Shown piece by piece: positions 52,972 to 61,491 of a stretch of 64,000 bases of DNA. The stretch comes from Allorhizobium borbori (GTDB taxonomy: Bacteria; Pseudomonadota; Alphaproteobacteria; Rhizobiales; Rhizobiaceae). Each line of letters opens with the position of its first letter. Positions within the stretch are counted from its first letter, which is position 1. The position numbers and the translations under genes were made by a program. The notes beneath the pieces are model-generated. The model did no database searches. It was not told the DNA's origin and was given only the letters and a program-made list of their open reading frames with translations. The stretch covers positions 1 through 64,000 of the forward strand of contig NZ_JACIDU010000006.1 in the NCBI RefSeq assembly GCF_014196535.1, given 5' to 3'.

Positions 52972-53837
52972 AAGCCAGAACCCGCCAAAGGCTGAGCTTC
53001 TGGCTGCTGTTTTCGCTGCCGCTCGCCTGGACCGTTCTCTTCCTCATCCTGCCCTATCTTTCCATGGGCATGATGAGCTTCTGGACCCGCAAGTTTCCGC
53101 TGTTCGTGCCGGATTTCCAGTTCGGCAACTACATCCAGCTCTTTTCCGATCCGCAATATTCGGCGGTCATCTTCCGCACCATGAAGATTGCCGCGCTGGT
53201 CACGGCCTATTCCGTGGCGCTCGGTTATCCGCTCGCCTATTTCCTTGTCTTCACCATCCGTTCGGAAAAGCTGCGCACGCTGCTCTATATGTGCGTGGTC
53301 GTGCCGTTGTGGGTGTCCTACCTGCTGCGCGCCTATACGTGGAAGATCATTCTGGGCACCGACGGGGCGCTGAATTCCGCGCTGCTGTGGCTCGGCATCA
53401 TCGATCAGCCGCTCGATATCTTCCTTTACAATCAGGCGGCCATGGTGATCACGCTCACCTATATCTTCATTCCCTTCATGGTGATGCCGATCTTCACGGC
53501 GCTGGAGCGCATCCCCTCGAACCTCATCGAGGCCTCGCAGGATCTGGGGGCGGGGCCGTTCGAAACCTTCCTTCGCGTCATCCTGCCGCTCTCCACCGCC
53601 GGCATCGTGGCGGGAGCGACAATGACCTTCTGCCTGTCCTTCGGCGATTTCGTCGCCCCGGTTCTGGTTGGCGGACCGAGCGGCACCATGGTCGCGACGG
53701 TTCTGCAAAGCCAGTTCGGCGCAGCGCTCAACTGGCCGCTCGGCTCGGCACTCGCGGCCATCATCTTCGCGCTCGTGCTCGTCGTGTTGCAGGTGTCCAG
53801 CAAGATCGACCGCGCCGGTCGCGTGTCGATGGGTTGA
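52968..53837 (+). CDS. potH: Polyamine-type ABC transporter permease 1
   Basis: 289 residues with six helices, for example FWLLFSLPLAWTVLFLILPY. The loop EASQDLGAGPFETFLRVILP is the EAA motif. PotB/PotH type. Start overlaps the ATPase gene; the second permease begins 10 bases after the stop with GAGGAGG as ribosome site. Confidence 0.92.
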   Translation: MKARTRQRLSFWLLFSLPLAWTVLFLILPYLSMGMMSFWTRKFPLFVPDFQFGNYIQLFSDPQYSAVIFRTMKIAALVTAYSVALGYPLAYFLVFTIRSEKLRTLLYMCVVVPLWVSYLLRAYTWKIILGTDGALNSALLWLGIIDQPLDIFLYNQAAMVITLTYIFIPFMVMPIFTALERIPSNLIEASQDLGAGPFETFLRVILPLSTAGIVAGATMTFCLSFGDFVAPVLVGGPSGTMVATVLQSQFGAALNWPLGSALAAIIFALVLVVLQVSSKIDRAGRVSMG

Positions 53838-53847
53838 GGAGGTTTCA

Positions 53848-54630
53848 ATGCACAAGCTCATGTGGTGGCAGAAAAGCCTCGTCGGCGTCGCGATCGGAAC
53901 GCTGCTGTTCCTCTATATCCCCGTCGCCATCCTCATCCTGTTTTCCTTCAACGACAGCCCGGTCACGTCCTTCCCGCTCTCCGGCTTCACGCTCGACTGG
54001 TATCGCAAGGTCTTCGCCAATGCGGCGCTGCTGCAATCGCTGGTCAACAGTCTCATCGTGGCGCTTTCCGCGACGGCGCTCACCATTGTCATCGGCGTGC
54101 CGGCGGCGCTGGCGCTCGATCGCTTCGAGTTTATCGGCAAGCGGCTGTTCACCAATACGATCCTCCTGCCGCTCTCCCTGCCGGGCATCGTCACGGGTAT
54201 CGCCATGCTGAACTTCTACAAGCAGATCGGCCTGCCGCAGAGCCTGGGCGCCGTCATCATCGGTCACGCCACGGCGCTGGTCGGTATCGTCATCACCCAG
54301 GTTCTGGCGCGCATGGAAAAGCTCAACCGCAATCTGGCCGAGGCAAGCTCGGATCTCGGTGCGACGCAGGTGGAAACCTTCTTCCACGTCATCTTTCCGA
54401 ATATCCGTTCTGCCATCATCGGCTCGGCTCTTCTGTGCTTCACGCTCTCCTTTGATGAAATCCCGGTCACCTACTTCCTCACCGGCCGCGACATCACCCT
54501 GCCGATGTATATCTACTCGACGCTCCGCCGCGGCATCACGCCGGAAATCAACGCCATCGGCGCGCTCATCGTGCTGGTATCGCTCGCGCTGATCCTCAGT
54601 TCGGTGACCATGCTGCGCGAGAAGAAGTAG
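53848..54630 (+). CDS. potI: Polyamine-type ABC transporter permease 2
   Basis: 260 residues from the ATG at 53848 (MHKLMWWQKSLVGVAIGTLL FLYIPVAILILFSFNDS). PotC/PotI type with the EAA loop EASSDLGATQVETFFHVIFP and a pattern of six helices. Together with the preceding three genes it makes a full importer. A GC-rich stem follows the stop. Confidence 0.92.
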   Translation: MHKLMWWQKSLVGVAIGTLLFLYIPVAILILFSFNDSPVTSFPLSGFTLDWYRKVFANAALLQSLVNSLIVALSATALTIVIGVPAALALDRFEFIGKRLFTNTILLPLSLPGIVTGIAMLNFYKQIGLPQSLGAVIIGHATALVGIVITQVLARMEKLNRNLAEASSDLGATQVETFFHVIFPNIRSAIIGSALLCFTLSFDEIPVTYFLTGRDITLPMYIYSTLRRGITPEINAIGALIVLVSLALILSSVTMLREKK

Positions 54631-54651
54631 GGGGAAGGGATTGCGGCTCTG

Positions 54652-54677
54652 GCCCCTCCCCCGGTGGGAGAGGGGCC
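54652..54677 (+). terminator. Stem after the polyamine importer operon
   Basis: GGCCCCTCCCCC pairs with GGGAGAGGGGCC over a very small loop with one mismatch, starting 21 bases after the last permease. No clear T-run, so moderate support as terminator. Confidence 0.5.
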
Positions 54678-54744
54678 TTCACGTCAGCGCCCGGTTTGTC
54701 CCGTGCCTTATGGCGACCGCAAAGCGAGCGTCAAAAGCGTCTCG

Positions 54745-55377
54745 CTATCGTTTCGGTCTTTTCCGGATTCTGTAAACGGCGGCGGGTGGCAGGTTGGCGA
54801 ATGTCCCGCCAATCCGGTGCGCTTCAAGTCCGAGTGGCTCCAGTAATTTGCGGGGTACAGGACAGCGCGGCCCATAGGTGAACTGGTAGAATGCGGCCGT
54901 TGCCTGCATCTTCTGGAACGCGCCGGCCAGAATCGCTTGCACTTTGCGTGGCGGCATGGACAGCAGCGGCAATCCGCTGACGGTGGCACCGGCCGGCTTG
55001 CCGGAGAAGAGGTGCGCGGTCTCGATAAGCGTTGCATCCATATGGAAAACATGCGCGCCCGGATAGCGCAAGCGAAGCGCTGCGGTAAACTCCGGGCTGA
55101 ACTCGATCAGGGCCAGATCCTCTTGCGCTACACCGCGCTTGATCAACGCGCCGGTGAAGGCGCCCGTCCCCGGACCAAGCTCGATCACAGGGCCCGTCTC
55201 GTGCGAGATTTCCGACGTGATGAGGCTGGCAAGGGCGCGGCCCGACGGGGCCACGGCGGCAACCCGCAGGGGATTTCGAAGCCACGCCCTGAAGAAACCG
55301 AAGGTCTCGGAAATACGCGGCCGTGTCATGGAATTCGACCTTGCATGATGGGTATCCCCCTGCTTCGGATCGCTCAT
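54745..55377 (-). CDS. pmtA: Phospholipid N-methyltransferase-like (PmtA type) SAM-dependent methyltransferase
   Basis: 210 residues from the ATG at 55377, which overlaps the DedA stop (ATGA). SAM-binding motif VIELGPGTGAFTGALIKRGV; FFRAWLRNPLRVAAVAPSGR ALASLI and SGLPLLSMPPRKVQAILAGA FQKM resemble rhizobial and Rhodobacter phospholipid N-methyltransferases and the related rRNA adenine dimethylases. Likely forms methylated phosphatidylethanolamines on the way to phosphatidylcholine. Coupling to a DedA membrane protein supports a membrane-lipid role. A different small-molecule substrate cannot be excluded. Confidence 0.78.
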   Translation of the reverse strand: MSDPKQGDTHHARSNSMTRPRISETFGFFRAWLRNPLRVAAVAPSGRALASLITSEISHETGPVIELGPGTGAFTGALIKRGVAQEDLALIEFSPEFTAALRLRYPGAHVFHMDATLIETAHLFSGKPAGATVSGLPLLSMPPRKVQAILAGAFQKMQATAAFYQFTYGPRCPVPRKLLEPLGLEAHRIGGTFANLPPAAVYRIRKRPKR

Positions 55378-56021
55378 GAGCCACAATCCGGGGTGAGGTC
55401 AGCTTGACGCTTGCCGAGCACGCGTCTGGCGAGCCAGTACAGGATCATCTCTACGCAGAGCAGGGCACAAAGAGCCGCCAGAGCCAGGGCGGTGATGTTC
55501 GTCGTGTCGATTGCGTGCAAGGCCACGGCATGGCCGATGCAGATAAACAGGCCGTTCCAGAGCATGATCCCGGCCGTGGACGCTGCGATGAAGCGGCTGG
55601 CGCTGCTCTGGAAAAGAGCCGCGAAGGCCGGAGCGAAGAGCCGCAGGGTTGGAACGAGCTGGATTGTAAAGGACACCGCAGTCTGGTTCTGGCGGAAGGA
55701 GGAAGCCCAGCGCGCCAGACGGGCAGGGGGCAGGCCAAACAGTATGCCGGTTCCGTTCAACAGCCGCACGGAACGCGCTTCGCCCAGCGCCCTTATGGAA
55801 TAGAACCATGCTGCACAACCGAGGAGGCTTCCGGCGGAAGTCGAAAGGAGGGCTGATGACAGCGACCAGTGGCCGTCGCCGACGGAAATGCCGATGGCCA
55901 GAAGCAGGCCGTAGGAGGGAATGAGGGGCAAGAAGCGCTCGGCCAGCGCCACGGCGAAGAGACCGGCGAGACCATAATTGCGAAGCCATGCCATGATGAT
56001 GCCCACCGGGTCGAGATCCAT
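55374..56021 (-). CDS. DedA-family membrane protein
   Basis: 215 residues from the ATG at 56021 with CGAGGAGAGACCC upstream. Conserved pieces: NYGLAGLFAVALAERFLPLI PSYG, GSLLGCAAWFYSIRALGEA, and the FxRQNQTAVSF-like helix with R in SSFRQNQTAVSFTIQLVPTL. DedA proteins act in lipid (undecaprenyl- or phospholipid) flipping and envelope stability. It is translationally coupled to the methyltransferase gene. Confidence 0.85.
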   Translation of the reverse strand: MDLDPVGIIMAWLRNYGLAGLFAVALAERFLPLIPSYGLLLAIGISVGDGHWSLSSALLSTSAGSLLGCAAWFYSIRALGEARSVRLLNGTGILFGLPPARLARWASSFRQNQTAVSFTIQLVPTLRLFAPAFAALFQSSASRFIAASTAGIMLWNGLFICIGHAVALHAIDTTNITALALAALCALLCVEMILYWLARRVLGKRQADLTPDCGS

Positions 56022-56124
56022 GGGTCTCTCCTCGTATCGATGTGTCGGTCTGGTGGAAGGTCGAGTGCCGCAGGTGGCGGCACCCGGTTCGAAACGGCCA
56101 CTGCCGGGCAAGCGTTGCCCGGCT

Positions 56125-56874
56125 TCACCCATTGCGCATCAGCCGGTAGGCGAGGCGCGGAAACAGGTGGCCGACGATACGCAGAAGCCGCGTCTTGCCG
56201 ACCCAGACTTCGCGCCGTTGCCCTTCGATCCCCGCGACAATCGCCTTGGCCGAGGCCCTGGCCGACATCTTCCTGCCGCCCCGGTCGCGGGTCATGCCCG
56301 TATCGACGAACGCCATGATGACATCGATCACCCGGATTTCGGGGGCTGCGTCCTCGCAACGGTAACGCAGTGCCCGGCTGAAGGCGCGAAGACCTGCCTT
56401 GCTGGCGCAATAGACCGGTGCGGTCCTTTTGGGGGCGACGGCGAGACCCGAGGAAACGTTGACAATTGCCGCCTCCGGCTGACCGGCAAGAAGCGGCATC
56501 AGGCCGAAACTGAGAGCAACCGGCGCGGTGAGGTTGACTGCGATCTCGCTGCGAAACCTCGTCATCTGGTCGCCGCTGCCAATGCTCACCGCCGGCATGT
56601 TGACCTGAACACCGGCGTTGTTGACGAGAATTGCCAGTTGGGGGAAGCGCTGCGTGACTTCGCGGACCACCCGGTCCTGTTCATCGGGCAGTGACAGGTC
56701 TGCCTGAATGAAGGTCATCCTGTCCGGATGGCGCGCCGTTACGGCCTGCGCCCGGTCCCTGTCTCTCGCGACGATGACGACATGCGCGCCTTTTGCCACG
56801 AGCTCAAGCGCGACTTGTTCGCCAATGCCGGTGTTGCCCCCGGTCACCAGCGCCCATTTCTGTTCAAGATGCAT
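56125..56874 (-). CDS. Short-chain dehydrogenase/reductase
   Basis: 249 residues. Cofactor loop VTGGNTGIGEQVAL, NNAGVQ, catalytic serine in VNVSSGLAVAPKRTAP, Tyr-x-x-x-Lys in VYCASKAGLRAF. A classical SDR acting on an unknown alcohol or ketone. Its last residues (LFPRLAYRLMRNG) are those of a subgroup linked to lipid or fatty-acid metabolism, which would suit the neighbours. It diverges from the TetR gene, its likely regulator, across 102 bases. Confidence 0.86.
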   Translation of the reverse strand: MHLEQKWALVTGGNTGIGEQVALELVAKGAHVVIVARDRDRAQAVTARHPDRMTFIQADLSLPDEQDRVVREVTQRFPQLAILVNNAGVQVNMPAVSIGSGDQMTRFRSEIAVNLTAPVALSFGLMPLLAGQPEAAIVNVSSGLAVAPKRTAPVYCASKAGLRAFSRALRYRCEDAAPEIRVIDVIMAFVDTGMTRDRGGRKMSARASAKAIVAGIEGQRREVWVGKTRLLRIVGHLFPRLAYRLMRNG

Positions 56875-56976
56875 TATCCGTGCCTTCTCCGTGCAGGTTC
56901 ATGATGGCTCCCATTGCGCGGTGTTTCGTTTGCACGCATATTATGAGCAATCACTCGTATTTCTTACTCGCGTTCC

Positions 56977-57585
56977 ATGTCGTCCTCACCACCCTTCATA
57001 AATGTCCGCAAACAGCCGCGTCAGGCCCGTTCGTCCGCCACGGTGGAGACGATCCTGGAGGCCAGTGCTCGCATTCTGGAGACGCGGGGGCTGGCTGCTT
57101 TCACCACCAATGCGGTCGCTGAGCGGGCAGGCGTCAGCGTCGGCAGCCTTTACCAGTATTTCCCGACGAAAGAGGCGATCCTGACGCTGTTGATCCGCCG
57201 CAAGCGCGAGGCCCTGATCGCGGCCCTGGAAAGCGAGAGGGCAAGGGCGGATCACCGCGGGTTGAAGTGCATGGTCGATGGTTTCGTCCACGCGGCGCTG
57301 GTGCATCAGCTTGAACGGCCGGGGCTCTCTAGAAGTCTCGAATATGCAGAGGCAACGCTGCCGATTAATGCGGAAACGGAAGTCCTGAAGCGTTCGATCA
57401 TCGTCATTGTCGCCGAAGCCTTGAGCATGCACGGCATAGCCGAGCCGCAGACCTCGGCGCGCGATCTCGCGGCCCTGACGCGCGGAATGGCGGATGCCGG
57501 GGGACTGTTCGGTGAGACGGATCTAGCCTCGCTGGAGCAACGGATCAGGCGGGCTGTCTACGGCTATCTGGGGCTTGGGGCGTGA
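56977..57585 (+). CDS. TetR/AcrR-family transcriptional regulator
   Basis: 202 residues. N-terminal HTH: RKQPRQARSSATVETILEAS ARILETRGLAAFTTNAVAER AGVSVGSLYQYFPTKEAIL, the last part being the classic TetR helix. The helical C-terminus is a ligand-binding domain. No clear ribosome site precedes the ATG at 56977, so the start may lie slightly further on. It is divergent from the SDR gene, and so may repress that and the lipid genes. Confidence 0.88.
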   Translation: MSSSPPFINVRKQPRQARSSATVETILEASARILETRGLAAFTTNAVAERAGVSVGSLYQYFPTKEAILTLLIRRKREALIAALESERARADHRGLKCMVDGFVHAALVHQLERPGLSRSLEYAEATLPINAETEVLKRSIIVIVAEALSMHGIAEPQTSARDLAALTRGMADAGGLFGETDLASLEQRIRRAVYGYLGLGA

Positions 57586-57604
57586 GCGCAATGGCGCGCC
57601 TGCT

Positions 57605-58360
57605 CTAATAGAAGGTGGCAATGCGTCTGGAGCCGATGGTGTGGACCTCGAAGGGGGTGCCGAAGATGGTTTCCAGAACATCGGCGCGGATGATTTCGTC
57701 CGGCGTGCCCTGGCAAACGATCCGGCCGCTCTGCATGGCCACGATATAATCCGAATAGACGGCGGCGAAATTGATGTCGTGGATGACGAGCACGACCGTC
57801 TTGCCGAGATCGCTGGCGGCTCTGGCCAGCAGCCGCATCATCGAAACCGCGTGTTTCATGTCGAGATTGTTGAGCGGCTCATCGAAGAGGACGTAGTCGG
57901 TGTTCTGACAGAGAACCATGGCGACGAAGGCCCTCTGGCGCTGACCGCCGGAAAGTTCATCGAGAAACCGGCCAGACAGTTCGCCGAGATTGAGATAAGC
58001 GATCGCTTCGTCCACATGATGCAGGTCTTCTTTCGTCAACCGCCCCCGTGAATGGGGGTAGCGTCCGAAGGAGACGAGATCGCGCACGGTAAGGCGGGCC
58101 GTGACGTGATTGTCCTGCCGGAGGATAGACAGGCGGCGCGCCAGGACATCGCCCGGGGTCTTCGTCACATCCAGCCCGTCGACGGTCACGCTGCCCGCCG
58201 ACATCGGCATCAGTCGCGCGATCATCGACAGGAGCGTCGATTTGCCGGCGCCGTTGGGGCCGACAATCGAGGTCAGGCCGCCAACCGGCAGGTTCAGCGT
58301 AACGCCATCGACGACCGGCTTTGCGCCATAGGTCTTGCTGACATTGGAAATTTCGATCAC
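57605..58360 (-). CDS. Ferric-siderophore ABC transporter ATP-binding protein
   Basis: 251 residues: Walker A SIVGPNGAGKSTLLSMIARL, signature [18 protein letters not shown], Walker B YVLFDEPLNNLDMKHAVSMM, switch histidine VLVIHDINFAAVYSDYIVAM. The LSMIARLMPMSAGSVTVDGL part places it with the FatE/YclP/CeuD group, ferric-siderophore importers. It overlaps the preceding permease by 4 bases. Confidence 0.92.
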   Translation of the reverse strand: MIEISNVSKTYGAKPVVDGVTLNLPVGGLTSIVGPNGAGKSTLLSMIARLMPMSAGSVTVDGLDVTKTPGDVLARRLSILRQDNHVTARLTVRDLVSFGRYPHSRGRLTKEDLHHVDEAIAYLNLGELSGRFLDELSGGQRQRAFVAMVLCQNTDYVLFDEPLNNLDMKHAVSMMRLLARAASDLGKTVVLVIHDINFAAVYSDYIVAMQSGRIVCQGTPDEIIRADVLETIFGTPFEVHTIGSRRIATFY

Positions 58361-59325
58361 CGGGAGCCTCCCTTGACAAGGTAGAGGATAAAAAACAGGC
58401 CACCGGCGAATTCGATGACGACGGAAAGCGCGGTGTCGAAGGCAAAGACCCGTTCGAGGACGACCTGACCGCCGACCAGCGTGACGATGGCGATCAGAAC
58501 CGCCGCCGGCAGGATGTGCCGGTGCTTGCCGCTCGGCATGACGAGATAGGCAAGATTGGCGACCAGCAGGCCAAAGAAGGTGACCGGCCCGACCAGCGCC
58601 GTCGAGATGGAGACGAGCACCGCCACCATCACCAGGATCGCCGTGGTGACGTGCCTGTAATCGACGCCGAGCGTGATCGCCGCCTCGCGGCCGAGCGACA
58701 GCACATCGAAGGTGTGGAGATAGCGGATCATGGCCAGGCCGACCAGCACCATGCCGCCGGTGGCGATGCCGAGCAGGCTGGTATCGACGGTGTTGAAGCT
58801 GGCAAACAATCTGTCCTGAAGCACCACGAAATCGTTCGGATCGATGATCCGCTGCAGGAAGCCGGAAATGGAGCGGAAGAAGACGCCGAACACGATGCCG
58901 ACCAGCATCAGGAGATGCAGGCTGCGGGTGCCGCCGGAAAACAGAAACCGGTAAAGGATGAGCGAAAACAGCACCATGACGATGACATTGCCGGCAAACA
59001 TCAGGCGCGGATCAACACCCGAGGCAGCGCCGGCGCCGATCAGGAACACCAGCACCGTCTGCACCAGCGCATAGAGTGCGTCGAAGCCCATGATGGAGGG
59101 CGTCAGGATGCGGTTGCCGGTGATGGTCTGGAACAGCACGGTGGAGATGGCGATCGCGGTGGCGATCAGCACCAGTGCGGCGAGTTTCAGGCCGCGGAAC
59201 GCCAGAACGAAGCTCCAGCTCCCCCTCGCGCCGACCGTCATGAAACAGACGATCGCGACAAGAGCCACGACGGCGAGAACCGCCAGCACGGCGAGCGGCG
59301 CGCGCGATTGTGCCTCATGCCGCAC
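58357..59325 (-). CDS. Ferric-siderophore ABC transporter permease 2
   Basis: 322 residues, FecCD family of the FatC/YclO/CeuC subgroup: AVLAVLAVVALVAIVCFMTV, TGNRILTPSIMGFDALYALV, SLILYRFLFSGGTRSLHLLM, then SIST ALVGPVTFFGLLVANLAYLV. It overlaps the first permease gene by 11 bases and the ATPase gene by 4, so all are translationally linked. Confidence 0.92.
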   Translation of the reverse strand: MRHEAQSRAPLAVLAVLAVVALVAIVCFMTVGARGSWSFVLAFRGLKLAALVLIATAIAISTVLFQTITGNRILTPSIMGFDALYALVQTVLVFLIGAGAASGVDPRLMFAGNVIVMVLFSLILYRFLFSGGTRSLHLLMLVGIVFGVFFRSISGFLQRIIDPNDFVVLQDRLFASFNTVDTSLLGIATGGMVLVGLAMIRYLHTFDVLSLGREAAITLGVDYRHVTTAILVMVAVLVSISTALVGPVTFFGLLVANLAYLVMPSGKHRHILPAAVLIAIVTLVGGQVVLERVFAFDTALSVVIEFAGGLFFILYLVKGGSR

Positions 59326-60310
59326 GGGATTGCCTCCTCAGTAGCAGGTAGAGGAAGAAGCCGCTGCCGATGATGCCGAGGACGGTTCCCACGGGGATTT
59401 CATAGGGCGCGTTGATGGTGCGGCCGGCAATATCGCACACCAGCACCAGGGCCGCACCGGATGCGGCGATCCAGGGCAGCGTGCGGCGCAACGCGTCGCC
59501 CATGATCATGCTGATGACGTTCGGCACGATGAGCCCCAGAAACGGCACCATGCCGGCGCTGACCACCACGGCGGCGGTGACCATGGAGACGATGCCGAGG
59601 CCGAGCGCCATGACGCTGGTATATTTGAGGCCGAGGCTGGTGGCGAAATCTTCTCCCAGACCGGCGACGGTGAAGCGATCGGCGGCGATGTAGGCGATCA
59701 CGGTCATGGCGAAGGAGAACCAGAGGAGTTCATAGCGCCCGCGCAGCACGGCGGAGAAATCGCCGCTCATCCAGGCGCCGAGCGATTGCTGCATGTTGTA
59801 GCGATAGGCGAAGAACGTGGTGATGGCGGAAATGACACCGCCGAGCATGATGCCGATGAGCGGCACCATCAGCACGGACCGCAGGGGAATGCGGCGCAAT
59901 ATGGCAAGAAAAAGCAGCGTGCCGGCCAGCGCGAACACGGCGGCCACCAGCATCTTGGCGAAAACCGGAAGGCCGGGCGCCAGCAGAAGTACAGCGAGGA
60001 TGCCGAGCCCTGCCGATTCCACCGTGCCGGCGGTTGAAGGCTCGACGAACCGGTTGCGGGCGAGCATCTGCATGATCGTGCCGGCCACCGCCATGCCGGA
60101 ACCGGCGAGGATCAGCGCGATGGTGCGCGGGACCCGGCTTTCCACCAGAACCATGACCGCGCGCGCATCGCCAGCGAACAATGTTGCCGGCGATACATTG
60201 CTGACGCCGGTAAACAGGCTGAGGATGGCCAGCGGCACGAGAACCGCGAGGATGAAAAGCAGGAGGCGCACGATCCGGTCTGTTCTCCCAAAAACGGCAA
60301 AGGCAGCCAC
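59315..60310 (-). CDS. Ferric-siderophore ABC transporter permease 1
   Basis: 331 residues, FecCD family of the FatD/YclN/CeuB subgroup: LLLFILAVLVPLAILSLFTG, SRVPRTIALILAGSGMAVAG TIMQMLARNRFVEPSTAGTV ESAGLG, and VPFLGLIVPNVISMIMGDAL RRTLPW. Works as a heterodimer with the second permease. It begins 46 bases after the end of the binding-protein gene. Confidence 0.92.
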   Translation of the reverse strand: MAAFAVFGRTDRIVRLLLFILAVLVPLAILSLFTGVSNVSPATLFAGDARAVMVLVESRVPRTIALILAGSGMAVAGTIMQMLARNRFVEPSTAGTVESAGLGILAVLLLAPGLPVFAKMLVAAVFALAGTLLFLAILRRIPLRSVLMVPLIGIMLGGVISAITTFFAYRYNMQQSLGAWMSGDFSAVLRGRYELLWFSFAMTVIAYIAADRFTVAGLGEDFATSLGLKYTSVMALGLGIVSMVTAAVVVSAGMVPFLGLIVPNVISMIMGDALRRTLPWIAASGAALVLVCDIAGRTINAPYEIPVGTVLGIIGSGFFLYLLLRRQSRAA

Positions 60311-60355
60311 GCGGTCACGCGCGGCTGCGACAGGGTGAGGCGAATGGCGGGCGGT

Positions 60356-61279
60356 TCAGCCCTTGCCCAAGGCCGCGACGAGTTCGTCCACCACCATCTG
60401 CATCGAGGTCAGTCCGCCGGGGACGAGATACCAGAGAACGCCGCTGACATAGACGACCTTGCCGTTCTTCCAGGCCTCAGTCTGGCGCACGATCTCGTTG
60501 TCCAGCAGTTTGGCGGCGGCCTCGCCATCGGCTTCCTGGCCGATGGCGGCATCGCGGTCGAGAACCAGAAGCGTGTCGGGGTTGCGCTCGAGGATATATT
60601 CGAAGGAAACCGGCTGGCCGTGATTGCCGGGCTTGATGGTTTCATCCGCCGGAGCGAAGTTGAAATCCGAATGGACCAACCCGAAGCGCGAGCCGGCGCC
60701 ATAGGCGCTGAGCTTGCCGCCCGTGGTCAGAATGAAGAGCGTCTTGCCGGCGGCGGGCGCCTTTTCCCGCAACGCGGCAGTCGAGGCATTGAGCTTGCCG
60801 ATCAGGGTCTCGGCTTCCGTCTGCTTGCCGAACACCGTTGCCAGCGTGCGAACATTGTCCTCGGCGCTCGCAAGGAAGCGTTGCGCGTCGATGGTCATGT
60901 CGATGGTGGGGGCGATCTTGGCAAGATCGGCATATTTCGGCGCTGAACGTCCGCCGACGATAATCAGATCCGGTTCGGCAGCCGCGACGGCCTCGAAGTT
61001 CGGCTCGAACAGGGTCCCGGCTTCCGGCACCTTGCCGCCGGCGAAATCGGCGAGATAATCGGGCTTGTTGCCGGAGGGTACGCCGACAATGCCGGTCACG
61101 CCGAGCGTCTTCAGCGTGTCGAGTGAAACGAGATCGAAGACGACGATTTTCGCCGGCTTGCCCGGCAGAACCGTTTCGCCCTGGGCGTGCTTCACCGTTA
61201 TGTCGGCGGCGAGTGCCGGCAAAGCGGCAAACGCGGCCACGACACCGATGAGTGCGGCTTTCATTCCTTGGATGAACAT
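60356..61279 (-). CDS. Ferric-siderophore ABC transporter binding protein
   Basis: 307 residues from the ATG at 61279. Signal peptide MFIQGMKAALIGVVAAFAAL PALAA; then DITVKHAQGETVLPGKPAKI VVFDLVSLDTLKTLGV, EPDLIIVGGRSAPKYADLAK, and FEYILERNPDTLLVLDRDAA IG. FatB/YclQ/CeuE group, which bind catecholate or mixed-type ferric siderophores or their fragments. It leads the four-gene importer. About 210 bases separate it from the HTH-GT3 gene, also on the minus strand. Confidence 0.9.
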   Translation of the reverse strand: MFIQGMKAALIGVVAAFAALPALAADITVKHAQGETVLPGKPAKIVVFDLVSLDTLKTLGVTGIVGVPSGNKPDYLADFAGGKVPEAGTLFEPNFEAVAAAEPDLIIVGGRSAPKYADLAKIAPTIDMTIDAQRFLASAEDNVRTLATVFGKQTEAETLIGKLNASTAALREKAPAAGKTLFILTTGGKLSAYGAGSRFGLVHSDFNFAPADETIKPGNHGQPVSFEYILERNPDTLLVLDRDAAIGQEADGEAAAKLLDNEIVRQTEAWKNGKVVYVSGVLWYLVPGGLTSMQMVVDELVAALGKG

Positions 61280-61491
61280 CGCTGAAACCTGATCCTGTTG
61301 ATGCACGCGATCGTCCGTCCGGGGAGGTCATGACGGTGGCGCGCTTAAACTTGAGTATCGTGCCTTACTTATTGCCGCCGGCCATCATCGTCAATCGCTA
61401 TATGATGACGGTGTCTGTGTTCCGGAAAAGAAAGGAAAAACAGAATAATACCCGTTCTCCTGCTGCGCCGTGCCACGGTTGCCCGGCTTTT

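Noticed and set aside
61307-61491. Search for an iron operator upstream of the siderophore binding-protein gene
   Set aside because: I found no TGA-N9-TCA and no good Irr-like palindrome in this stretch, so I do not claim iron control from sequence here.
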